Source: Planctomycetota bacterium
GTDB lineage: Bacteria; Planctomycetota; Planctomycetia; Gemmatales; HRBIN36
Reading direction: 5' to 3'
Assembly: GCA_014584395.1 (NCBI GenBank)
Contig: JACTMY010000019.1
Location: 1-64,000, forward strand
DNA: 64,000 nt
The position numbers were made by a program, and so were the translations under genes. Of the stretch, positions 52,523 to 61,540 are shown in pieces. The notes under the pieces were generated by a model, which was not told the origin of the DNA, ran no database searches, and was given only the letters and a program-made list of their open reading frames with translations. Every line of letters begins with the position of its first letter. Position 1 is the stretch's first letter.

Positions 52523-54256
52523 ATGATCCGATTTGGCTGTATCTGCTTGGGGCTTTTTCTGCTCACGTCGTTGGGTTGGTCCTTCGCCCCGCCCATGCCT
52601 ATGTCCTCGGATGCTCCGCCGCCCGCGGCCACGAAGCCCAGCGTGGACCCCACCGTGGATCAACAGATCATCGCCAACCGCTACCGTCAGCTCGAGGAAA
52701 TGCTCCTGCGCATCGCACAAAAGCTCGAGCGCAGCGGCAACCATGAAAACGTCAAAAAGGCCCGGGTCATCCAGCGCGCCTTGCGGGAAGCACGCGAGAA
52801 GGAAATCGCCGTCAATCTGAACCATTTGGCGGATTCCTTGAAGCAGCCCAGCCTCTCCGACCTGAAAAAGGCGGTGGAACAAGGGGGCACGCTGCGCACC
52901 GACATGGAAGCCCTGCTGCTCGCCTTGTTGGCGGAGGATGAAAACAATCAGGACAAGATCAAGCAGTTGACGGAGTTGATCAAGGAATTGGATGCCGCCA
53001 TCCGGGCGCAAAAGGTGGCCAACGCCAAGAATCAAAGCCCTCAAGTCGAGAAGGATGACGCCAAGAAGGCCCAGGACATCGCCAAGAATCAATCCGAGAA
53101 GATTCTCGACAAGATCAAGAAGATGGAAGGAAAGGACGCGAAATCCGAGTCCAGCCCCAAGGACAGCAAGGATCCGAAGGACAGCAAGGATAGTCAAGAT
53201 TCCAAGGATTCAAAGGATTCGAAAGACAGCAAAGATTCAAAAGACAGCAAGGACTCGAAAGACAGTAAGGACTCGAAAGACTCGAAGGATTCGAAGGATT
53301 CGAAGGATTCGAAGGACAGTAAAGACTCCAAAGATTCCAAGGACAGCCAGGGCAAGTCCGGCGAAGGTTCCCCCAAGGATCAAGAGCCTCAGGATCGTCA
53401 AAATCAGCAAGATTCCTCCGAACAGCAAGATGGCGTGCTGCCGCGGAAAAAGGTGGAGGACGCCAACGAGTCGCAGAAGCGCGCCAGCGAGAAAATCGAC
53501 AAAAAAGAGCGGAAACCAGCGGAACAGGATCAAGAGGAAGCCACCCGCAAGCTGGAGGAAGCCCGCAAGAAACTGGAAGAAATCCTCAAGCAGATGCGCG
53601 AGGAAGAAATCGAGCGCGTCCTGGCGGATTTGCAGCGCCGCTGCGAAAAAATGCTGCAAATGCAGGAAATCGTCAACGACAACACCCGCCGCCTCGACAA
53701 AAAGATCCAGGCCAACCCCGAAAAAATCCCTTCCCGCGAAGAGGAAATTACTTCTCGACGCCAATCGGAGGAAGAGGATAAAATTGTTGAGGAAGCCGAC
53801 AAGGCGATTTCGATCATAGAAGCGGAGGGTTCCGCGGTGGCTTTTGCCGAGACGTTCCGCCAAGTGCGCTCGGACATGGCCCATGTGTCCAAGCGGTTGG
53901 CGCGCGTTAACGTCGGGCCGGAAACGCAAATGATCGAGGACGACATCGTCGCCACGCTGAAGGACATGATCGAAGCCCTCAAGAAAGCGCAAAAGGAACA
54001 GCGGGATCGGAAGAATAACCAACAGCAGCAAGATGGGCAGCCGCCGCCGCAGTCTTTGATTGACAAACTGGCGGAACTGCGGATGATCAAGGCTCTGCAA
54101 TTGCGCGTCAACCATCGCACGACGCTTTGGGGCAAACGGTATCAGGGAGAGCAAGCCAGCGACTTGGACATCCTTCGGGAGCTGCAGGACCTGGCGCAAC
54201 GACAGTTAAAGATTTATCAGATCACTGACAATCTGGCGAAGGAGAGAAATCGATGA
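52523..54256 (+). CDS. Exported coiled-coil protein with Lys-Asp-Ser repeat tract
   Basis: The ATG follows an AAGGGGTGG ribosome site; the product is 577 aa. An N-terminal signal peptide (about 1-22) leads to helical, charged, mostly coiled-coil sequence. Residues 213-275 are 21 tandem copies of a tripeptide, nearly all Lys-Asp-Ser. A second coiled coil and a Gln-rich stretch follow. The stop overlaps the next gene as ATGA, so the two products are probably made together and may act as a pair. In planctomycetes such long helical pairs often lie near VWA/MoxR modules; none is adjacent here. The function is unknown. Confidence 0.75.
   Translation: MIRFGCICLGLFLLTSLGWSFAPPMPMSSDAPPPAATKPSVDPTVDQQIIANRYRQLEEMLLRIAQKLERSGNHENVKKARVIQRALREAREKEIAVNLNHLADSLKQPSLSDLKKAVEQGGTLRTDMEALLLALLAEDENNQDKIKQLTELIKELDAAIRAQKVANAKNQSPQVEKDDAKKAQDIAKNQSEKILDKIKKMEGKDAKSESSPKDSKDPKDSKDSQDSKDSKDSKDSKDSKDSKDSKDSKDSKDSKDSKDSKDSKDSKDSKDSKDSQGKSGEGSPKDQEPQDRQNQQDSSEQQDGVLPRKKVEDANESQKRASEKIDKKERKPAEQDQEEATRKLEEARKKLEEILKQMREEEIERVLADLQRRCEKMLQMQEIVNDNTRRLDKKIQANPEKIPSREEEITSRRQSEEEDKIVEEADKAISIIEAEGSAVAFAETFRQVRSDMAHVSKRLARVNVGPETQMIEDDIVATLKDMIEALKKAQKEQRDRKNNQQQQDGQPPPQSLIDKLAELRMIKALQLRVNHRTTLWGKRYQGEQASDLDILRELQDLAQRQLKIYQITDNLAKERNR
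53159..53347 (+). repeat. 21-copy 9-bp coding tandem repeat (KDS)
   Basis: Twenty-one consecutive 9-bp units encode Lys-Asp-Ser, with single variants KDP and QDS near the start. Synonymous codons vary (AAG/AAA, GAT/GAC, TCG/TCA/AGC/AGT), so it is a protein-level repeat drifting at the DNA level rather than a fresh microsatellite. Confidence 0.95.
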
Positions 54257-55317
54257 GGCACCCGCGTCGGCTGCTGATGACCACCCTGGCGACCCTGGGA
54301 CTCTTTCCCTTCGCGGTCTCGGCGGGTCCCTGGGATCCCGCGGATGGCCCCGCCACACCTCCGACGCTGGGCACGATGGCCCCGATGAACGTCGAGAAGG
54401 CCAAGCAACTCACGTTCGCCTGGCTCAATGCCGTCAAGGCCGACCCGCAAGTCATGCAGACGGCCGAAGCCTTGTGGACCAACGCCACGTCGGCCACGCT
54501 GCTGGATCGAACGGCGTTCACCATCGGCTTGGTGCTCCCCGAAGCGAAAAAGTGGCTCATCGATCTCAAGGATCCGCGCACGATCAGCCCGACCGCCGCC
54601 CCGGACATTCTGAAGGACGTGCGGCAGCCGATGTTCGTCCGCGCCAATCTGGCTCTCTATTTTGCCAAGACCCTGGTCGACCGCCGGCTTTATGAGGAAG
54701 CCTTGGAATCGCTGCAAATGATTCAGCCCGAGCAGGTCGTCGACCCGGCCAGCTACTATTTCTACCGCTCCGTCTGTGAGAACAAGCTGCGGCGCAAGGA
54801 CGAAGGGTTGGCTTCCCTGCACCGCCTGCTCACGTCCGTCAGCGACGTGCCCGAGCGCTATCGCGTGATCGGCAGCTTGATGCAGGAAGAGATGAATCAA
54901 TGGGCCGACAAGGACCTGAACGACATCGCCCGCCGCATGCAAGAAATCGAAGGCCGGCTGGACGTGGGCCGCGCCGGTCCCAAAACCCAGGCCAGGCAGA
55001 AGGAAGTCATCGACCTCCTCGACAAAATGATCGAGGACCTGGAAAGTCAATGCCAGCAATGCCAAGGCGGCGGCTCAAACAATCAACCTAAATCGAACAT
55101 GCCCTTGCAAGACAGCAAGATCATGGGCGGCGCGGGAGAAGGCAAGGTCGAAAACAAGAAGCTGGTCAAGGACAACAAGGTCTGGGGGCAGATGCCGGAA
55201 AAGGAAAAGATCAAGGCCCTGGAAACGCTGTCCCGGCAATATCCGCCGCACTTCCGTGAAGCCATCGAGGGCTACACCAAGAAGATCGCGGGCGGCAAGG
55301 AAGAAGATCGCAAGTGA
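54253..55317 (+). CDS. Exported helical protein, partner of the KDS-repeat protein
   Basis: The ATG overlaps the stop of the previous gene (ATGA). The 354-aa product has a signal peptide (about 1-24), a long helical TPR-like middle, a CQQC pair at about 263-266 and a C-terminal KALETLSRQYPPHFREAIEGYTKKI helix pattern. That ending resembles planctomycete proteins found beside MoxR/VWA operons. The function is unknown; a role alongside its co-translated partner is inferred. A strong terminator follows. Confidence 0.75.
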   Translation: MRHPRRLLMTTLATLGLFPFAVSAGPWDPADGPATPPTLGTMAPMNVEKAKQLTFAWLNAVKADPQVMQTAEALWTNATSATLLDRTAFTIGLVLPEAKKWLIDLKDPRTISPTAAPDILKDVRQPMFVRANLALYFAKTLVDRRLYEEALESLQMIQPEQVVDPASYYFYRSVCENKLRRKDEGLASLHRLLTSVSDVPERYRVIGSLMQEEMNQWADKDLNDIARRMQEIEGRLDVGRAGPKTQARQKEVIDLLDKMIEDLESQCQQCQGGGSNNQPKSNMPLQDSKIMGGAGEGKVENKKLVKDNKVWGQMPEKEKIKALETLSRQYPPHFREAIEGYTKKIAGGKEEDRK

Positions 55318-55349
55318 GACGAGCGGGTTTATCCACGACATAATGCCCA

Positions 55350-55380
55350 GGGGCACGGTGATCCGTGCCCCTTTTTTTTT
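55350..55380 (+). terminator. Rho-independent terminator
   Basis: A perfect 9-bp stem (GGGGCACGG / CCGTGCCCC) with a TGAT loop is followed by nine T residues. It lies 32 bp after the stop of the gene at 54253 and closes the KDS-repeat operon. Confidence 0.95.
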
Positions 55381-55464
55381 CCTCCCGAGGGGATCAAACA
55401 CCTTCCCTCCCATCCGCGGCCGTTTATACTTTGGTATGGAACCTTTGGGGGGAGTTGGAGCACC

Positions 55465-56709
55465 ATGATGCCTCATCAAGGTCGGTTTCGATTTGGCTGG
55501 CTGTCCTTCCTGTGCCTGGTCATCGGCTGGACGATCCCCGGCATCGCCAAGGCAGATGAGTTGAAATTGCTCTCCAGCGAGGAACGCTCGGGCAGCCTGC
55601 TGCGCCTGAACCAGCAATCCCTCACGTTCAAAACGGACGAAGGCGAGCAAACCTACCCTTTGGCCCAGGTTCTCTGGGTGGATCTACAGGCGGCCCCCAA
55701 ACCCATCAGCCCCGCGACGACGTTTCATCGACTGACGCTCGTTGATGGCAGCCAATTGATCGGCCGGGAGATCAAACTGCAAGGCAAGGTAGCCCAGGTC
55801 AAGGGCATGGATGATCAAATCCATTTGGTTCCGCTGACCCAGGTGGCCCATGTCTTGTGGGAAGCCCAGGACGCCGACAATGTTCGCGAATGGTCGGCCA
55901 GCGCCGCCCGCGCCGCCAAGACGGACCTCCTTCGTCTGGTCAGCAGGGACGGCAAAAGCATCAATCTCTTCGAGGGCGTCCTGGGGAAGGTGGACGAAGA
56001 AGGCCAAAATATCCAATTCCAACTGGACGGGGGCGATCCCCGTCCGATCGCCTTGAGCCGCGTTCGCAGCCTTTCTTACACGCACTCCAAATCCTCCCTG
56101 CCGCCGATCCACGCCCGACTCGCGGTCGTGCAACATCATCAATTCATGCTGACCCGCTTCGAATGGTCGGCGGAAGCCCTGACCGGTGAAACGGCGAGCG
56201 GCCTGCACATCAAGGTGGAGCCGAAACAGATTCATCGCCTCGACTTCAGCCTCGGGAAATTGGTCTATCTGTCGGACCTTGAACCGCTCCGCAAGGAGTT
56301 CACGCCGATCCATGCCGATCATTTGCCGCGCGATTTCGACTATGGCCGCGACAAGAACCGCATGGGCGGGCCGCTGACCCTGGGGCGCAAGGTTTATGCC
56401 AAAGGCTTGGGCCTCCATTCTCGCGCCATGCTCGAATACGACGTCGCGGATTATCAAATCTTCCGCAGCGTCATCGGCATTGATGGCAGCATGACCAGCA
56501 TGCCGCAACCCATGGGGCACGCTCTGGTCCGCATCGAGGGGGATAATAAGGAGCTGTTCCGCACCGTCGTCTCGGCCCAGGACGCCAAGCCCGTGGAAGT
56601 GGAGCTGAAAATCACCGGCGTGAAACGTTTGCGGTTGATCGTCGATTATGGCGAGGATCACGACCTGGGCGATCACGTCAATTTCGCTGACGCGAGGATA
56701 TTAAAATGA
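55465..56709 (+). CDS. Exported NPCBM-domain (carbohydrate-binding) protein
   Basis: The 414-aa product has a signal peptide (about 1-30). Its N-terminal part is strand-rich, with three repeats of a small beta unit (LKLLSSEERSGSLL, TLVDGSQLIG and a related unit near 170). The C-terminus (about 305-414) is an NPCBM domain: GRKVYAKGLGLHSRAMLEYDV, RSVIGIDGSM and DHVNFADARIL. NPCBM domains bind glycans. The gene overlaps the following protease gene as ATGA, so a protease and a glycan-binding protein are co-translated. Confidence 0.85.
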   Translation: MMPHQGRFRFGWLSFLCLVIGWTIPGIAKADELKLLSSEERSGSLLRLNQQSLTFKTDEGEQTYPLAQVLWVDLQAAPKPISPATTFHRLTLVDGSQLIGREIKLQGKVAQVKGMDDQIHLVPLTQVAHVLWEAQDADNVREWSASAARAAKTDLLRLVSRDGKSINLFEGVLGKVDEEGQNIQFQLDGGDPRPIALSRVRSLSYTHSKSSLPPIHARLAVVQHHQFMLTRFEWSAEALTGETASGLHIKVEPKQIHRLDFSLGKLVYLSDLEPLRKEFTPIHADHLPRDFDYGRDKNRMGGPLTLGRKVYAKGLGLHSRAMLEYDVADYQIFRSVIGIDGSMTSMPQPMGHALVRIEGDNKELFRTVVSAQDAKPVEVELKITGVKRLRLIVDYGEDHDLGDHVNFADARILK

Positions 56710-58595
56710 TGCCGCGGCGTTTTCCGCTTTTCAACCTCTATCAAAGCCCCTTCTTGCCCCCTGCGCTGCGGCGCGCCGTGCTGGCGGGTTTGGCCTTTTC
56801 CTTGCTTTGGATGCTATCCTTGGCGCCGGCGTGGTTGACCGGGCAGGACGTGGACCCGCGCATCCGCGAGGCCGAGGCGCAGCGTTTGGCGGCCATTGAG
56901 CGCGTGCGCCCGGCGGTGGTGGCCATTTTCGCCCGGGGCGGCGGCGGCGGCGGGTCGGGCGTGATCATCGACCCGGAAGGGTACGCCCTGACGAATTTTC
57001 ACGTCGTCCAACCCTGCGGCAACTTCATGCATTGCGGGCTGCCCAACGGCGAACTGTATGAAGCCGTCCTCGTGGGTCTGGACCCTGTCGGCGACGTGGC
57101 CCTCATCAAACTGATGCCCCATCAGCCCGGCGCGCCGTTTCCCTTCGCTCCGCTGGGGGACAGCGATCAAGTCAAGGTCGGCGATTGGTCGATCGCCATG
57201 GGCAACCCCTTCCTCCTGGCCACGGACTTCACGCCGACCGTGACCTTCGGCATCGTCAGCGGCACGCATCGCTACCAGTATCCCGCGGGCACCATCCTGG
57301 AATACACCGATTGCATTCAGACGGAAGCCTCGATCAATCCAGGCAACTCGGGCGGCCCGCTCTTCAACCTCGACGGTCAAATCATCGGCATCAACGGCCG
57401 CGGCTCCTTCGAAAAGCGCGGCCGGGTCAACGTCGGCGTCGGCTACGCCATCTCGATCAACCAAATCAAAAACTTCATGGGCCATCTGCGCGGCGGCATG
57501 ATCGTCGATCACGCCACCCTGGGGGCCGTTGTCAAGACCGATGAAGAGGGCAAGCTTTCCGTCCAACAGATTCTCGGCACCGTCGATGCCTATCGCCGCG
57601 GCCTGCGCGACGGCGATGAGCTGATCTCCTTTGCCGGGCGGCCGCTGTCCAGCGTCAATCAATACAAGAACATCCTGGGCATCTTCCCCAAGGGTTGGCG
57701 CTTGCCCTTGGTGTTCCGTCATTACGACGAGGAAAAGAAAACGACGCAGCGCGTGGAAACGCTGGTTCGGCTCGCGGGGGTGCACCGCCGCGATCAGCTC
57801 GAAGGGCCTGGCCGCCCTCCCCCCGGCCGTCCGCAGCCCGCGCCGCGACCGGGCCAGCCGCCTAGCCCGCAGCCGCCTGGACCGCAACCTCAGCCGCAGC
57901 CCGGCCAGCCGCTGCCCGCCGTCGAACCGCCCAAGGATCATCCGATTCGCCAATGGTTCGCCGCCAAGCCTGGCTTCGCTAACTTTTACTTCAACCAATT
58001 CGAGCGTGATCGGGTTTGGACAGGATTCCTCAAGCAACTCGGCGGCCCGATGCCCGCGGGACCATGGAAGTTGGAAGGGGAAATCGTTCGACCGATCAAG
58101 GGACCGGCTTCCTTCCAACTGCAATCCGCATTGATCGAGGCCAAATGGGCGGAAGCGGAGCATCGCCTGGAGCCGCTCAAGCCGGGCGAATCCCTGGAGA
58201 ATCTGAGCACGCCCACCGGCAGCGGCGGCTTGCTCGCGGCGCTGTATCATTGGCAGCGGCTCCTCTCCCTGGGTGAAAAGGGCTTCGAGGCGGAATTTCA
58301 CTACGGCGGCACGGAGCCGTTTTATCCGCAGGGGGCCGCCGGCTCGGCCCTGCTCTGCGACGTCCTGCTCACCGAGCATGCCGGGGTCAAGTGCAAGTGG
58401 TACTTCCAACCCCAGGATCAAATCCTCCTGGGCGTGGAAGTCTGGCTCGAGGAGAGCGTCGATCCTTGTGAGATCGTCTTCGGCGATTATCGGCTCAAGG
58501 ACGACCGCCGCGTGCCGCATCGGTGGGAAATCCGCCATGGGGATCGGGAGTTCGGCGTGATCGTGGTGCAATCGCTGACCTGGCCGAAGTCATAG
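56706..58595 (+). CDS. Trypsin-like (HtrA/DegP-type) protease with PDZ and novel C-terminal domain
   Basis: The ATG overlaps the NPCBM stop. The 629-aa product has an N-terminal signal/anchor (about 20-45). The trypsin fold has a complete triad: His99 in TNFHVV, Asp130 in VGDVALIKL, Ser215 in GNSGGPL. A PDZ-like domain follows (about 280-350), then a Pro-rich linker (about 365-405) and a C-terminal domain of about 220 residues that I do not recognise. It is the only catalytically complete protease of the cluster at 55465-63622. Confidence 0.88.
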   Translation: MMPRRFPLFNLYQSPFLPPALRRAVLAGLAFSLLWMLSLAPAWLTGQDVDPRIREAEAQRLAAIERVRPAVVAIFARGGGGGGSGVIIDPEGYALTNFHVVQPCGNFMHCGLPNGELYEAVLVGLDPVGDVALIKLMPHQPGAPFPFAPLGDSDQVKVGDWSIAMGNPFLLATDFTPTVTFGIVSGTHRYQYPAGTILEYTDCIQTEASINPGNSGGPLFNLDGQIIGINGRGSFEKRGRVNVGVGYAISINQIKNFMGHLRGGMIVDHATLGAVVKTDEEGKLSVQQILGTVDAYRRGLRDGDELISFAGRPLSSVNQYKNILGIFPKGWRLPLVFRHYDEEKKTTQRVETLVRLAGVHRRDQLEGPGRPPPGRPQPAPRPGQPPSPQPPGPQPQPQPGQPLPAVEPPKDHPIRQWFAAKPGFANFYFNQFERDRVWTGFLKQLGGPMPAGPWKLEGEIVRPIKGPASFQLQSALIEAKWAEAEHRLEPLKPGESLENLSTPTGSGGLLAALYHWQRLLSLGEKGFEAEFHYGGTEPFYPQGAAGSALLCDVLLTEHAGVKCKWYFQPQDQILLGVEVWLEESVDPCEIVFGDYRLKDDRRVPHRWEIRHGDREFGVIVVQSLTWPKS

Positions 58596-58656
58596 AATAA
58601 GGCATCAAGGGCGTTCGGTAACAAGCGAAGAAAACCGTCGGGAAACGAGGTGGTTT

Positions 58657-59985
58657 GTGGCGCGAAGAGGGTTCGTCGTCTTGCTGGTCAGCGGCCTGTT
58701 CCTGGGAGCCGTCGGGGCCGATGATTGGCCGCAATGGCTGGGTCCGCAGCGCGATGCGATTTGGCGTGAAAGCGGCATCCTCAAGACGTTTCCCGCCGAC
58801 GGGCCCAAGGTGCTTTGGCGGACCCCCGTGGGCGGCGGGTACACGGGGCCTGCCGTGGCCATGGGGCGCGTCTTCCTCATGGATCGCCTGCTCGCCGAAG
58901 GGGCCAAGAATCACGACGAAAAGGTCATCCCGCAACGTCCCAAGAACAGCATCGCGGGCAAGGAGCGCGTCCTGTGCTTCGATCAAAAAACGGGCAAGGA
59001 ACTATGGAAACATGAATACGACTGCCCGTATACCGTCTCCTACCCCGTGGGCCCACGGTGCACGCCGATCGTCGAGGACGGCAAGGTCTACACCCTGGGA
59101 ACGGAAGGCGACTTGCGCTGCCTGGACGCCGCGTCGGGCAAGCTGCTTTGGTCCAAGGATTTCAAGAAGGATTATCAAGCCACCACGCCGATCTGGGGCC
59201 ATTCCGCGCATCCCCTGATCATCGGCCAAAAGATCATCTGCATGGTGGGCGGCCCGCAAGCCACCGTCGTCGCTTTTCACAAGGACACCGGCGAGGAACT
59301 GTGGAAGGCGCTCAGCGCCAAGAACGTCGGCTATTGCCCGCCCATCCTGATCCAGGCCGGCGGCCAACCGCAAGTCATCGTCTGGCATGGCGAGGCTGCC
59401 GCGAGCCTGAACCCCGACAACGGCCAGGTCCATTGGTCGCATCCCCTGCCCACGTATCAAGCCATGTCCATTTCCATGCCGCGCTTCTTCGAGGATAAGC
59501 TGTTCTTCACCGCCTATCCGCAAACGGCGCTGGTCGTGCAGCTAGCGAAGGATCAGCCGCAAATGGAAGTGGTCTGGAAAGGCGACCGCAAGAAGGGGCT
59601 GTACAGCGTCTTCAGCACGCCCTTCGTCGAGAACGGCCACATCTACGGCAACTCCGCGGAGGGCCGACTCGTCTGCATCAAGGCGGATACGGGCGAGAAA
59701 CTATGGGAATCCTTAAAACCGAATCACGACAAACGGCTGCCCTCGGCGGACCTGTTCATCGTCAAGAACGGGGATCGCTTTTTCCTGCAGAATGAATTCG
59801 GCGAGTTGATCATCGCCAAGCTGTCGCCGCAAGGTTACGAGGAAATCAGCCGCGCCAAGCTCATGCAGCCCACGTCGACCGCTTGGGGCCGCGACGTCGT
59901 CTGGTCGCATCCGGCGTTCGCCGACCGCTGCATCTTCACCCGCAACGATCAGGAATTGATCTGCGTTTCCTTGGCTGAACAATAA
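58657..59985 (+). CDS. Exported PQQ-type beta-propeller protein (BamB-like)
   Basis: A GTG start with GAGG upstream gives 442 aa with a signal peptide (about 1-20). The product opens with DDWPQWLGPQRD, a common start of planctomycete PQQ-repeat proteins, and carries several propeller units with WKxxx / GKLLW / GxVYTLGTxGxLxCLDA patterns. It may bind PQQ or act as a scaffold, like BamB. It lies 61 bp after the protease and 20 bp before the first pseudoprotease, so it probably belongs to the same transcript. Confidence 0.85.
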   Translation: MARRGFVVLLVSGLFLGAVGADDWPQWLGPQRDAIWRESGILKTFPADGPKVLWRTPVGGGYTGPAVAMGRVFLMDRLLAEGAKNHDEKVIPQRPKNSIAGKERVLCFDQKTGKELWKHEYDCPYTVSYPVGPRCTPIVEDGKVYTLGTEGDLRCLDAASGKLLWSKDFKKDYQATTPIWGHSAHPLIIGQKIICMVGGPQATVVAFHKDTGEELWKALSAKNVGYCPPILIQAGGQPQVIVWHGEAAASLNPDNGQVHWSHPLPTYQAMSISMPRFFEDKLFFTAYPQTALVVQLAKDQPQMEVVWKGDRKKGLYSVFSTPFVENGHIYGNSAEGRLVCIKADTGEKLWESLKPNHDKRLPSADLFIVKNGDRFFLQNEFGELIIAKLSPQGYEEISRAKLMQPTSTAWGRDVVWSHPAFADRCIFTRNDQELICVSLAEQ

Positions 59986-60005
59986 ACGGGAATCGAGGCA
60001 CGAGC

Positions 60006-61064
60006 ATGATTCGCCGATGGTTCTGGGGGTTGATCGGATGCTGGCTGGCTTGCGGCGCGGCCGCCGCTCAGGAAAGCACCTTTGCCGCGGTCAGCAGGCA
60101 AGTCAACCAGAAGATGGTCAAAATCTTTGGCGCGGGGGGATATCGCGGCATCACCGCTTATTGCACGGGCGTGCTCATCTCCCCCGAGGGCGACATTCTC
60201 ACGGTCTATAGCCCCACGCTCGACAGCGTGGACCTCCGGGTGCATCTCTACGATGGCACGCGCCACTCGGCCGTGCTCGTCGCCGCCGAGCCGCAGTTGG
60301 ACGTGGCCCTGATTCGGATCAAGGACCGCGAACCGTTCAAGCTGCAGCCGCTGCCGCACGTGGACCTCGGCCAGTTGCCGCCCCCGCCGCAGGTGGGCGA
60401 TTGGATTTTGGCGTTCAGCAACTCCTTCGAAATCGCCACCGGGGACGAGCCGGTGTCGGTCCAGCGCGGCGTGATCGCCGCGATCACGCCCTTCGCCGGC
60501 CGCCGGGGCATCCACCGCGCCGCCTATCAGGGCACGGCCTACATCCTCGACGCCGTCACGAACAACCCGGGGGCGCAAGGCGGCCTGATCACCAATCGGC
60601 GCGGGGAGCCGCTGGCTTTGATCGGCAAGGAACTCAAGAACACCCTCACCGAAACCTGGGTCAACTACGCCATGCCGCTGCCCGCGCTCGCCTCCTTCGC
60701 CGCCAAGGCCATGAAAGGCGAGTACAAGCCCATCGTTCGGGAAGAGGACAAACCCTTGCCCAATCCCGGCCGGCATGGCCTGATCCTCGTCCCCGACGTC
60801 GTGGACCGGACGCCGCCCTTTGTCGAATCCGTGGAAACCGGATCGCCAGCAGCGCAAGCCGGTTTTCAACCCGATGATCTGATCCTCTTCCTCCGCGCCA
60901 AGCGGCCCGACGCCGTCGAGGAGGAGGAGGAGCAGGTCGTCACCAGCGTGAAAACGTTCCGGGAGGCGATGAATGCGCTGCCGCCAGGGACGGCCGTTCG
61001 CTGCGTGGTGCGCCGGGGTTCCCAACTTTTGACGTTGGAATTCAAGCTCGAACCCGCTCGCTGA
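60006..61064 (+). CDS. Catalytically dead trypsin-like protein with PDZ (pseudoprotease)
   Basis: The 352-aa product has a signal peptide (about 1-20) and keeps the order of an HtrA-type protease. The His position (GDILTVYSPT, about residue 69) is no longer His, and the Ser motif is NPGAQGGL, with Gln191 for Ser; only Asp99 (LDVALIRI) is kept. A PDZ domain follows (about 265-350). Loss of two triad residues makes it an inactive homologue, perhaps a regulator or a binding protein that blocks or recruits the active protease next to it. It lies 20 bp past the propeller gene. Confidence 0.8.
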   Translation: MIRRWFWGLIGCWLACGAAAAQESTFAAVSRQVNQKMVKIFGAGGYRGITAYCTGVLISPEGDILTVYSPTLDSVDLRVHLYDGTRHSAVLVAAEPQLDVALIRIKDREPFKLQPLPHVDLGQLPPPPQVGDWILAFSNSFEIATGDEPVSVQRGVIAAITPFAGRRGIHRAAYQGTAYILDAVTNNPGAQGGLITNRRGEPLALIGKELKNTLTETWVNYAMPLPALASFAAKAMKGEYKPIVREEDKPLPNPGRHGLILVPDVVDRTPPFVESVETGSPAAQAGFQPDDLILFLRAKRPDAVEEEEEQVVTSVKTFREAMNALPPGTAVRCVVRRGSQLLTLEFKLEPAR

Positions 61065-61101
61065 ATGGGTTTGGCCAAGGCCATGGAGTCGCCAAGAGAC
61101 C

Positions 61102-61470
61102 ATGATCCCGTTTCGCTGCTCGCCGATTTGCACTTTGGCCTTGCTGTGCCTGTGTGGCATGGCGCCAGCGCAAACCCCTTCCTCAGAGGTCGATCCGCAG
61201 CGGCGGCAGATGCTGTTGGGGCGGTGGTGGAGCCTAGGCGGCAGCGGAACGATCGTGGATTTTTATTCCGAAGGCCGGCTGCGCGTATGCCGGGCCGACC
61301 AGGTCGTGAAGGCGGCCTACGAATGGATGTCGCCTTCGCTGTTGCGCGTCACGCTGGATCAGGAGGGCGACGCGGCGCCGCTCAGCGTGGTCATGACGAT
61401 TGAACTGGAACCCAAACGGCTCGCGTGCCAAGTTCCCGGCGGCAAGGCCGAGCGGTTCGAGCGCCGCTAA
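61102..61470 (+). CDS. Small secreted protein, lipocalin-like outline
   Basis: The 122-aa product has a signal peptide (about 1-22) and a strand-rich mature part that opens QMLLGRWWSLGGSGTIVDFYSEGRL, a pattern like small lipocalin-type folds. Only a weak AAGAGA ribosome site is seen. It sits between the two pseudoproteases. No family was named with confidence; function is unknown. Confidence 0.55.
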   Translation: MIPFRCSPICTLALLCLCGMAPAQTPSSEVDPQRRQMLLGRWWSLGGSGTIVDFYSEGRLRVCRADQVVKAAYEWMSPSLLRVTLDQEGDAAPLSVVMTIELEPKRLACQVPGGKAERFERR

Positions 61471-61540
61471 ACCTGTGCAGTCAACGTGCAACCAACGTTT
61501 CAAGCTGAATGACGAAGTCTCATTGGACGGACCTGCGAAC

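Noticed and set aside
53159-53347. CRISPR-like array
   Set aside because: Nine-bp units without spacers encode a Lys-Asp-Ser repeat in frame within a gene; there are no spacers and no cas genes.
53194-53376. Minus-strand frame rich in Glu-Ser-Leu/Phe
   Set aside because: Direct antisense translation of the KDS repeat; no start site.
56814-58571. 585-codon open frame on the minus strand
   Set aside because: Antisense to the trypsin-like protease, which has clear motifs and an operon position; no ribosome site or domain in the antisense frame.
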